Source of the DNA: Micromonospora_E sp048060115
Lineage (GTDB): Bacteria; Actinomycetota; Actinomycetes; Mycobacteriales; Micromonosporaceae
Assembly: GCF_048060115.1 (NCBI RefSeq)
Contig: NZ_JBHMIM010000008.1
Coordinates: forward strand, 62,001 to 126,000
Reading direction: 5' to 3'
Length of the DNA: 64,000 nt
The notes beneath the pieces were generated by a model. It was not told the DNA's origin. It saw nothing but the letters and a program-made list of their open reading frames with translations, and searched no databases. Both the position numbers and the translations under genes were made by a program. Shown here piece after piece: positions 1 to 7,177 of the stretch (within the stretch, counting starts at the first letter, position 1; each line of letters begins with the position of its first letter).

Positions 1-2
1 CA

Positions 3-1235
3 CGGCGGCGACGCGGCACCGGGTTGTTCACAGCCGGGCTCGCTACCGCCATCGCTCTGGTCGCCGTCGGCGTGCCCGGTGACGCCGCACAGGCCGGACC
101 GAAGGCGCCGACGCCGATCACGATCACCTTCCCGGGCGGACCGACCGCCGACAACGGGTCCACGGTCAGCGTGGTCTTCGACGCTAACGGCAATCCGAAC
201 GTCACCGGTTTCCGCTACAGCGTCACCGGTGCCGCGAAGCTCACCATGTCCGCCTCCGCTGACGCCCCCGGCGGGACCGCGACGGTCGCCCTGTTCGCCG
301 ACCATCTCGGGGCCCTTCGCGTCCACGTCGGCGACCAGGACAATCTCGGTTCGGCGTACAGCAGTTCCCCGATCTATCACGCCGAGGTACAGGTCGTCGG
401 CGACCCGTCGCTGTCCGGCACGCTCAGCCTCGTCGACCACGGCCCACGGGCCGGCGTCACCGTCACCCTGGAGCCGGGCGGCCTGACCGCGCTCACCGAC
501 GCCGACGGCTACTACCGTTTCGACCACCTGACGCCGGGGGCGTACACGCTGCATACGAGGTACGAGCAGGGCTGCGATTTGGCGCTCGACGGCCTTCCTG
601 TCACGATCCCGGTCCAGTTCGACCAGGATCTCTGGCTGCCGCCAGTGCAGGACGGGGCAGGGTACCGGTGCTTCACCAGCTACTACCACGACTATGAGCC
701 GGGCACGACCGTGCGGGAGCTGTTCGGAGACGACGCCGTCCAGGAGATCGGGTTCCCGTTCGACTTCCCCTTCTACGGCCAGACCTACAGCAGCGTCTGG
801 GTCGACAGCAACGGCTACCTGAGCTTCACCGACCAGGGAGGCTCGCACCAAGCTGCGCCGGCCGACTTCCCGTCCGCCAACGGCCCGCACCTGGTGGTCG
901 CACCGTACTGGGACGATCTGATCATCGACCCGGCAGCCAGCGTCCGGACGACCGTGATCAGTGCCCCCGGGTACGCCGGTGCGCTCGTCGTCGACTGGCA
1001 CAACGTCGCCCAGGCCGCCGACCCGACCACCCGGTTCAGCTTCAGCGTCACCTTGTACGCCAGCGACGGATACATCAACGTCGCCTACGCTGGTCTGACC
1101 CCGGCGCTCGGATCCAGCGACACCGTCACCGTCGGGATCGCCGGCCCCGGCGGCGGTCTCGGGATCCGGTACGACATCGCCACAGAGCCGCTGCTCGACG
1201 CCCGATCCATCACCTTCCACAACTACGGCCTGTAG
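3..1235 (+). CDS. Secreted protein with carboxypeptidase-regulatory-like and nidogen-like regions (5' partial)
   Basis: The reading frame is open to the window edge. An arginine-rich stretch precedes a hydrophobic segment (LATAIALVAVGVPGDAAQA), so this looks like an exported protein whose start lies upstream; the TTG at 24 is only the first possible start inside the window. Around residues 130-200 a region of the type LSLVDHGPRAGVTVTLEPGG followed by DADGYYRFDHLTPGAYTL fits a carboxypeptidase-regulatory-like or SdrD B-like beta domain. The C-terminal half (LFGDDAVQEIGFPFDFPFYG, WVDSNGYLSF, APYWDDLII) resembles the nidogen-type beta domain found in secreted adhesins. No catalytic motif is seen. 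Surface or matrix function is an inference from the domains; no neighbour helps. Confidence 0.7.
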   Translation, partial: RRRRGTGLFTAGLATAIALVAVGVPGDAAQAGPKAPTPITITFPGGPTADNGSTVSVVFDANGNPNVTGFRYSVTGAAKLTMSASADAPGGTATVALFADHLGALRVHVGDQDNLGSAYSSSPIYHAEVQVVGDPSLSGTLSLVDHGPRAGVTVTLEPGGLTALTDADGYYRFDHLTPGAYTLHTRYEQGCDLALDGLPVTIPVQFDQDLWLPPVQDGAGYRCFTSYYHDYEPGTTVRELFGDDAVQEIGFPFDFPFYGQTYSSVWVDSNGYLSFTDQGGSHQAAPADFPSANGPHLVVAPYWDDLIIDPAASVRTTVISAPGYAGALVVDWHNVAQAADPTTRFSFSVTLYASDGYINVAYAGLTPALGSSDTVTVGIAGPGGGLGIRYDIATEPLLDARSITFHNYGL

Positions 1236-1316
1236 ACGCAGGCGGCGGCCCACAGTCGTCCGGCGACACGGATCCGAGAGCTCCTCCGGGCGCTGCGAAC
1301 CGACGCAGCTGCCTGT

Positions 1317-1615
1317 TCACTGGTACGGGTCGGTCCCGTTGACGGTACGCGGCCTCCCCCACCCCGGGCCGGGTCAGCGACTGCTTGTAGATCGCGATCG
1401 CCGCCATCCGGCCATCACGTCCACCGCCGACGATCGTGGCGAGGATGCCGACCACCGGCGACTCGTCACTGTCGTGGCCGTAGCGGATGTCGGAGACCCG
1501 CACCCGCATCGAACGGTCGCCGAATACCCAGTCGGCCTTGCCCGGATCCCAACGGTCCAGGACGACCAGCGACCGCAGGAACGGCCGGCACAGCGCTGCG
1601 CTGCAACGTGCAGTT
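1317..1615 (-). pseudogene. Decayed copy of the hypothetical gene at 15770-16348
   Basis: Read on the minus strand this stretch gives CRPFLRSLVVLDRWDPGKADW followed by MRVRVSDIRYGHDSDESPVV and GGGRDGRMAAIAIY, nearly identical to the C-terminal part of the gene at 15770-16348. Relative to that copy about 41 residues are missing in frame after LDRWDP, and the whole N-terminal half is absent. Similarity begins exactly at a TGA (1317-1319, minus strand) that aligns with 15701-15703. A one-base indel near the 3' end shifts the last codons. There is no plausible start or ribosome binding site. It is a relic next to a transposase fragment. Confidence 0.75.
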
Positions 1616-1650
1616 TCGGGGTACGCCGACGCTTTCGGCCCCGAGCCCAG

Positions 1651-1805
1651 CCGGCGAGCCAGGCGACTTTCGTACCCGGCGCGGCCAGGGCACCGCAGCC
1701 TGCTCGAACAACACCTTCATCGGCTCGGGCCCGAGTCGCTGCCGGGCACGGCTGGTCGCGGACTTGGTCGGGACCTGCCAGTCGTCCCAGGAACCGAGTT
1801 TTCGG
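1651..1805 (-). mobile_element. IS4-type transposase fragment (relic)
   Basis: The minus strand encodes KLGSWDDWQVPTKSATSRAR then QRLGPEPMKVLFEQAAVP, which matches the N-terminal region of IS4-type transposases of actinomycetes (the GSW.DDW.VPT.SA...AR.RLG.EPL..LF segment). A one-base deletion follows; the next frame continues LAAPGTKVAWLAG, the expected next segment. Only about 50 codons remain. The DDE catalytic domain and any terminal inverted repeats are absent. It directly abuts the decayed gene copy at 1317-1615. Confidence 0.65.
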
Positions 1806-1897
1806 GGAGCCGGAGCGTGAACAGCAGGCGTGTCGATGCATCGGCTCTGCCGCCGAGGTGTCGCATCCGGGTTCCTGGGTAGGTCCGAACGGGTCCG

Positions 1898-3286
1898 GTG
1901 ATCAGCTCGACGACGCCCAAAGGGAATCCCGCCGTGCCAACCGCGTTCCGTCTCCGTACACAACCCAGACCCGCCCCGGCCGGCCGGGGCCAACTCCGCT
2001 GGTACGGACCCGGCCTGCTGTGGATGGTGTCCTCGGTGGGCTCCGGATCGGTCCTGTTCACGCCCCGCGTCGGTGCCCGGTACGGCTACGAACTGCTGTG
2101 GCTGGCGCTGATCGTGACCCTCCTGATGTGGATCATGATCCGGGAGGCCGGCCGGTTCAGCGTCGCCACCGGCCGCACCCTGCTCGACGGCTTCCGCGAC
2201 GTACCGGGGCCAGCCAACTGGGCGATCTGGGTGATCTTCGTACCGCAGGTCGTCGCCGGAGTGGTCACCATCGCCGGCATCGCCGCCTTGGTCGGCAGCG
2301 CGCTGATGGTCGGACTCCCCGGCAGCCAGGCCATGTACGCGACCGTGGTGATCCTGGGCTCCGGCGCGCTGGTGCTGGCCGGCCGCTACCAGGGCGTTGA
2401 GCGGATCACGTCGGTGATGGCCCTGGTACTGGTCGGCGCCGCCATCACCGCGGCGGCCAGCACCGTCAGCGGCGACATCACGACCGGCCTGGTCCCTGGC
2501 GTACCGGACGACCTCGACCTGTACTTCGTCCTGCCCTGGGTCGGGTTCATCCTGGCCGGTGCGGTCGGCATCATGTGGTTCTCCTACTGGGTCGCCGCGC
2601 GCGGCTTCGGCGGCGCGGTCGACCAGTCCCCGTCCGCCAGCGACGAGGCCGCAGAGGAGAAGCTTGCCGACCGCGAGGAGCAGGTCGACCGGGTACGCGT
2701 CTGGACCCGGATGATGAGTCGCACCGCCGCGCTCGGCGTGGTCGGCGGCGGACTGGTGATCGTGTCGTTTCTGGTGCTCGGCGCCGAACTGCTCGCCCCG
2801 CAGGGGCGGGTACCCGACGGCGTCGACGTCGCCCGGGACCTGACCACCCTGCTCAGCGAGCTGTGGGGGACCTTCGGCGAGGTGCTGCTGCTGACCTGCG
2901 TGGTGGTCGCGCTGTGGGGCACGATCTTCGCCAACCAGGACGGCTGGGCGCGGACCTACGCCGACGCCACCCGGCTCATCACCGGCCGGGTGCGCCGCCA
3001 CCCACGCCGGGTCTATCTGGCCTACGTCGCGGTGAGCATGACTCTCGCTCCGCTGGTGCTGTTCCTCCTGGTCCGCGACCCGGTGCAGATCCTCTCGGTC
3101 GGCGGGATCATCGCCGCCGCGCACACCCCGGTGGTGGTCGGCCTCACCCTGTACGTCAACCGTCGACTACCGACGGAGGTACGGCCATCGCTGGCCAGCC
3201 AGGTGGCCCTCGGCTGTGCCGGAGGATTCTTCGGTGTCTTCGCCATCGTCTACCTGCTGAGCCTGGTCGGCGTGCGGATCGGATAA
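1898..3286 (+). CDS. Nramp-family-fold membrane transporter with atypical substrate motifs
   Basis: The 462-residue product has about 11 hydrophobic segments and an Nramp-like start (GPGLLWMVSSVGSGSVLFTP, then GARYGYELLW), so it belongs to the Nramp superfamily of cation transporters in the cytoplasmic membrane. The TM1 DPGN metal-binding motif is replaced by VGSGS, and the TM6 MPH motif appears to be replaced by a segment reading GIMWFSYW. Substrate is therefore uncertain and need not be Mn or Fe. The cytoplasmic loop near residues 240-270 is highly charged. GTG at 1898 gives the longest form; GTG at 1934, with AGGGA eight bases upstream, is equally plausible. No operon partner is visible. 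Confidence 0.75.
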   Translation: MISSTTPKGNPAVPTAFRLRTQPRPAPAGRGQLRWYGPGLLWMVSSVGSGSVLFTPRVGARYGYELLWLALIVTLLMWIMIREAGRFSVATGRTLLDGFRDVPGPANWAIWVIFVPQVVAGVVTIAGIAALVGSALMVGLPGSQAMYATVVILGSGALVLAGRYQGVERITSVMALVLVGAAITAAASTVSGDITTGLVPGVPDDLDLYFVLPWVGFILAGAVGIMWFSYWVAARGFGGAVDQSPSASDEAAEEKLADREEQVDRVRVWTRMMSRTAALGVVGGGLVIVSFLVLGAELLAPQGRVPDGVDVARDLTTLLSELWGTFGEVLLLTCVVVALWGTIFANQDGWARTYADATRLITGRVRRHPRRVYLAYVAVSMTLAPLVLFLLVRDPVQILSVGGIIAAAHTPVVVGLTLYVNRRLPTEVRPSLASQVALGCAGGFFGVFAIVYLLSLVGVRIG

Positions 3287-3300
3287 CGTCCAGCCGGCTG

Positions 3301-3370
3301 ACGCATGATCGGATGCGCCACACCTGATCGATCTCCGGCGGGTCGGGTCGATGAAGCGCAGTGGATCAAC
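3301..3370. repeat. Dispersed 70-bp repeat, copy 1
   Basis: This 70-base stretch aligns without gaps to 5856-5925 (about 55 of 70 positions identical by eye). It begins ACGCATGATC in both copies, and both share CTCCGGCG, GTCGATGAAGCGC and TGGATCAAC. Each copy lies directly behind the 3' end of a minus-strand gene. The function is unknown. Confidence 0.65.
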
Positions 3371-3373
3371 CGC

Positions 3374-4680
3374 CTACCGGTGCCAGTGGACGAAACGCAC
3401 CGGCTCCGCCAGCACCGCCCGCGCCGACGGCACGTCGGCCAGCCGGGCCGCCAGGGTTGCTTCGGCCAGCCGGCGCGGCAGCGCGACACTGAACTTCAAC
3501 CCGTGCAGGGCCTTCTCGTCGATCTCTGGCAGACAGATGCGATCCGCGGCGTCGCTCGTCGCCGTCAGCCAGCCGGGCCGGTCGACACCGGCGCGCAACC
3601 GGATGCTGGTGTCGTCCGGCCGCTGCGTCGGGTCCGCCAAGTCCCCGATGGTCGCGGTCAAGGTGGCGTTGGCCCGGAATCCGGCCCAGGTCCACCAGCG
3701 AAGCTCATCGTGTCCGTCGATGGCGACGACGGTGCCACCCGGGTGCACCAGCCCGGCCGTACCCTCGCGAGCCTCGGCGAGCCGTGAGGTCGCCCGCCGG
3801 CTCAGCTGGACCGGCGGCTGCGCGCCGAGCAGCACGTCCCGCATCGCCCGCACCAGCCGGTACGACAGCCCCTGCGGGGTGCCACCGGCCAGCCACAGCG
3901 CCCGGCCGCCTCGCTCGGCCGGCTCGCTCGGCCGGCTCCACGAAGCAGCGACACCGACGCCAGTCGATGTGGGTCACCCGCCAGCTACTCCCCCCGAGCA
4001 GCAGCAGCCGTGGCCCGATCACCTTCTCGGTCAGCAGGTACGGATCGGTACGCCCGATCTCGGTACGCCCCAGCAGCACGGTGAACTGCGGCGGTGCGGT
4101 GAACACCGCCATCATGTCCATGAAATGCCGCCGGCCGAACCGCAGATCGGCCTGCGGTCCGATGTGCAGCATGCCGTCGTCGTCCAGGTAGCCCTCGTCG
4201 ACGAGATGCCGCAGGATCACCTCCGCGCTGCCGTCGAAGGGTGCCAGCCCGTTCCACTCCTGCGCCCACTGCCGGTCCCCGATACGGTGACGCTGCAGGC
4301 AGAGCGCCATGATCTGCTGGGCGACGATGTGCCGGGGTTCCGGCGGCGGCACGATCGCCTCGACCCAGCCCTGACCCCACAGGTGCAGCAGCCCGGCGGC
4401 GTGCACCAGGCTCGGCGTGTCCAGCGCGAGGAACAGGCAGTTGCGGATGCCACCCGCCCGTCGTCCGGTACGGCCGATGCGCTGTAGGAACGCGGCGACG
4501 GTCCGGGGCGCGTTGATCTGGATCACCCGGTCGAGGTCGCCGACGTCGATGCCGAGTTCGAGGGTGCTGGTGGAGACGATGACGCAGTCGCGCCCTTCGG
4601 CGAAGGCATGCTCAGCGCGGCGCCGGTCGTCCAGGGCGAGTGAGGCATGCGACAGGTACGTCGTGACGCCGGGGCGTACC
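3374..4680 (-). pseudogene. Lhr-like DEAD/DEAH helicase, 5'-truncated and frameshifted
   Basis: The minus strand encodes the second RecA domain and C-terminal part of a superfamily 2 helicase: YLSHASLALDDRRRAEHAFA, VIVSTSTLELGIDVGDLDRV and FLQRIGRTGRRAGG (motif VI), followed by a winged-helix-like region. The Walker A and DExH half is absent; homology stops near 4680, where an unrelated plus-strand regulator fragment begins. A 13-base tandem duplication (3913-3925 and 3926-3938) shifts the frame. Removing one copy restores a continuous FVEPAERGGRALWLAGGT and leads into LVRAMRDVLLG through to the stop at 3374. The gene cannot make a working helicase in this form. Confidence 0.85.
3910..3938. 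repeat. 13-bp perfect tandem duplication causing a frameshift
   Basis: The unit GCTCGGCCGGCTC occurs twice in direct succession (3913-3925, 3926-3938), and the period extends three bases to the left. Thirteen is not a multiple of three, and deleting one unit joins the two helicase frames exactly. Confidence 0.9.
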
Positions 4681-5381
4681 ACCTCACCGCCCAGGTGCTG
4701 ATCAAGCTCCACGAGGACGGCATGTCCTGGTCGATCATGGACCGGGCCGGCCGAGCCGTGCAGACCTGCGGTGATCCACTGCTGGAAGCCGAGCATGCCC
4801 GGATCACCGCGATCGTGCTACGCCGTACCCGGCACCGCGACCACGCACAGAAGGTCATACTCACCGGCGCCGCGACGCTCGACGCCGCGACCGGGCTGCG
4901 ACAGCCCGCTGACGTCACCGCGTACGGGCGGCTCCTCGCCACCGCCGCCTACACGGCCGCCCTGGCCGACCAGCGGGACACCGCGCTGGCCATGCTCACC
5001 GAGGCGGACGAGGCCGCCCGGCGGGCCGGCCTGGGGTCGACCTTCGGCAGCGTCGACGTCGCCTTGTACCGGATCGGGATCGCCCGCGCGCTGGGTGACT
5101 TCGGCACCGCAGTCGAGCATGCCCGCGTCGTCGCGCCTGAGCAGTTGAGCAGTGTGGAACGCCGGGCCCGCTACTGGCAGGACACCGCGTTGGCGTTGCA
5201 TGGCCGGGGAGCGCAGGCCGCCGCGTACCGGGCGTTGCTCGCCGCCGAACAGACCGCACCGCAGGAAGTCCGCTACCGCCCGTGGGCCCAGAAGTTGACC
5301 GCCGACCTGCTGTCCAACGACTGCCGGCAGTCCCTTGCGGACCTGCGCGCCTTCGCCGCCCGCATCGGCATCGTCGACTGA
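4672..5381 (+). pseudogene. XRE-family regulator remnant: TPR-like C-terminal part without the HTH
   Basis: The frame from about YHLTAQVLIKL to the stop at 5381 is the alpha-helical TPR-like sensor half typical of actinomycete XRE regulators (LIKLHEDGMSWSIMDRAGRA, ARITAIVLRR, TALAMLTEADEAARRAG, LLSNDCRQSLADLRAFAARI). The N-terminal helix-turn-helix is missing. The upstream codons run antisense into the helicase remnant, so homology to both genes breaks at about 4675. An ATG at 4647 lies in helicase-derived sequence and is unlikely to be a real start. This looks like a deletion or rearrangement junction joining two truncated genes. Confidence 0.7.
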
Positions 5382-5449
5382 CTGACCCGATGCCGCGAGT
5401 TGGCCGGTCCGCCGATTGCACGCAGGCGACGCGACGGCACGATAGACGG

Positions 5450-5842
5450 ATGCGTGTTGGTGACCCGGATTTCGACCGAGCTGTCGACCTCAGCATCGAG
5501 ATACTTCGGGATCTTGCCCGGCAGGCGAGGCGCTTCGAGGATGCGCTGATCACCTACCGTCAACTCAGCGAGCGGCTCGCCGCTGACGGTCTTGTGGTGC
5601 CCTACCACCAGGGGCCTCTGCCACACATCCTTGAGCACGCGTCGCGCCGCGAGCACGCCGAGGGCCGTGGGCTGATCTCCGCGCTGGTCGTGCAGCAGGG
5701 CTTCGACGGCCGGCCGTCAATGCCGTCCGGCGGCTTCTTCAACATGGCGCGGCGCGCGCCCTTCAAACGCTCCGGCAGCAATGAGGCGATCTGGATGTCC
5801 GAGGTCCAGAGCGTGATCGACGAGTGCGCCGGCGGCAGCTGA
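5450..5842 (+). CDS. Small conserved-looking hypothetical protein (130 aa)
   Basis: I do not recognise this family. The ATG at 5450 opens a soluble, mostly helical protein (MRVGDPDFDRAVDLSIEILR) with a central segment ADGLVVPYHQGPLPHILEHA and a glycine-rich part ending GGFFNMARRAPFKRSGS. The C-terminus is acidic (VQSVIDECAGGS). There is no signal peptide or membrane segment and no strong ribosome binding site. It sits between a broken regulator and the nuclease gene of the defence-like operon, on the opposite strand, and its stop is 13 bases before a dispersed repeat. A role linked to the defence island is possible but unsupported. Confidence 0.6.
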   Translation: MRVGDPDFDRAVDLSIEILRDLARQARRFEDALITYRQLSERLAADGLVVPYHQGPLPHILEHASRREHAEGRGLISALVVQQGFDGRPSMPSGGFFNMARRAPFKRSGSNEAIWMSEVQSVIDECAGGS

Positions 5843-5855
5843 GGCAGCCAGCCCG

Positions 5856-5925
5856 ACGCATGATCCGATACGCCCTAGCAAACTGTTCTCCGGCGTTTCG
5901 CGTCGATGAAGCGCCTTGGATCAAC
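5856..5925. repeat. Dispersed 70-bp repeat, copy 2
   Basis: This is the second copy of the repeat at 3301-3370, in the same orientation and without gaps. It overlaps the TGA (5921-5923, minus strand) of the nuclease gene. Divergence is concentrated in the third ten-base block, while both ends are nearly identical. Confidence 0.65.
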
Positions 5926-7114
5926 AAGCGTGAGGCGGTGGATCACCGTCGACGAGCAGGGTCACGCCGTTCTCCTGGCAGATGTCTCGCCACACCCCGT
6001 CCACCGGTGCCGAGGTCAGCAGGATAGGCGTGACCACCAGGCCGAGCAGGGCCAGCCGGTGGCGGTAGTCGAGCACCTGGCCGAGACCGAGTCGCAGTTG
6101 ATCCTCCGGGCTGGCGCCAACGAGGCTCTTGGCCTCCGCGATGTACTGCCGACCGTCAGCGTCGCGCCAGGCCAGGTCCACCGGCACCCCCGCCAGCCCG
6201 GTGCCCACCGGGGTGCCGCTGGCGGCCAGGATGTCGATCAGCCAGCGGCTGAGCAAGTCGTGCTCGTCGCACCCGGCCACGTACGCCGCCTTGTCGAAGG
6301 CCCGGGTGTCGGTCAGCGCCGCCGGGTCCACGGCCGGAGACCGGTACGGCCGGTCGAACCCCGCCCCCGCCCCCGGCACCAGCTGCGGCGTCAGGGAGTC
6401 GAAGTGCACCTGCGCGGCGGACCAGGCACGCGCCAGCCGCTCTGGCCGGTGATGCCGCTGGAAGGAGAAGCCGCCAGCGGCGAGACACCGGACGTTGACG
6501 AGCCGCGCCGCGGCGAGCACCGGCGGCTGCCGCAACGCCCACAACGCGTCGTCGACGCTGTCACAGACGCACCCGACCTTCTGGCCACGGAGAGTGGCAT
6601 ACGAGTCGTCCTCTCGGACGAACACCCGATTCTCCCAGGACTCCTGGTCGATGACTCCCAGCTCGACAGCAGATTCGACCGCGCTACTCGCCAAGTGGAA
6701 GAAGACGTTGTCGCCGTCCTCATCCAGCCGCAGCATCTCCAGCATTCCGAGGGTTACCCGCAGCAGCGACCGCCCCCGTACCCGCCGTTGGTTCAGGAAC
6801 CACAGCCTGCCGTCGGTCTCGATTGGCTTCGGCACGGTCATCCGGATGTACCAGCCGGCGAGTGCCCATGAGGCACGAGCCGGCCCGTCAAGATCGGCAC
6901 CGAGTGGATCCACGCTCGGTGCCGCCAACTCCCCAGCCGCTGACAGCGCCGGGTCGGCGAAGACCCAGTGCGCCATCTCCTCGGGACTGGTGTAGCTCCA
7001 CAGTCCGGCTTTGGCATGCCGGGCCAGGTCCTTCTCCACGTTGGCGACATCCTCAGCTGTCCACCATGACCCAGCGGCCACGAACACCACCCCACAATCG
7101 ACTCCGATTGTCAC
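5921..7114 (-). CDS. Defence-operon protein with C-terminal PD-(D/E)XK-type nuclease motif
   Basis: The N-terminal 280 residues of this 397-residue protein are unrecognised. Near residues 305-330 it carries VPVDLAWRDADGRQYIAEAK, which fits the D-Xn-E-X-K catalytic pattern of restriction-endonuclease-like folds, followed by a helix GLGQVLDYRHRL of the kind that often completes such nucleases. No membrane segment is seen. The GTG at 7114 or the TTG at 7117 starts the frame, and neither has a clear Shine-Dalgarno. It is the last gene of the minus-strand operon, 60 bases behind the DruE-like helicase, so a role as effector or accessory of that system is the natural inference. The stop codon lies in a dispersed repeat. 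Confidence 0.7.
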   Translation of the reverse strand: MTIGVDCGVVFVAAGSWWTAEDVANVEKDLARHAKAGLWSYTSPEEMAHWVFADPALSAAGELAAPSVDPLGADLDGPARASWALAGWYIRMTVPKPIETDGRLWFLNQRRVRGRSLLRVTLGMLEMLRLDEDGDNVFFHLASSAVESAVELGVIDQESWENRVFVREDDSYATLRGQKVGCVCDSVDDALWALRQPPVLAAARLVNVRCLAAGGFSFQRHHRPERLARAWSAAQVHFDSLTPQLVPGAGAGFDRPYRSPAVDPAALTDTRAFDKAAYVAGCDEHDLLSRWLIDILAASGTPVGTGLAGVPVDLAWRDADGRQYIAEAKSLVGASPEDQLRLGLGQVLDYRHRLALLGLVVTPILLTSAPVDGVWRDICQENGVTLLVDGDPPPHAC

Positions 7115-7177
7115 CAAGCAAGCACACTAGGTGACTTCAGGGGTGCGATTGGTCGACACGCACGGCAACACGCCTGT

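Noticed and set aside
1466..3124. Minus-strand frame of 552 codons opposite the Nramp gene
   Set aside because: It is antisense to a clear membrane protein, has low-complexity His/Gln/Asp composition typical of GC-rich shadow frames, and only its distal end carries the IS4 relic.
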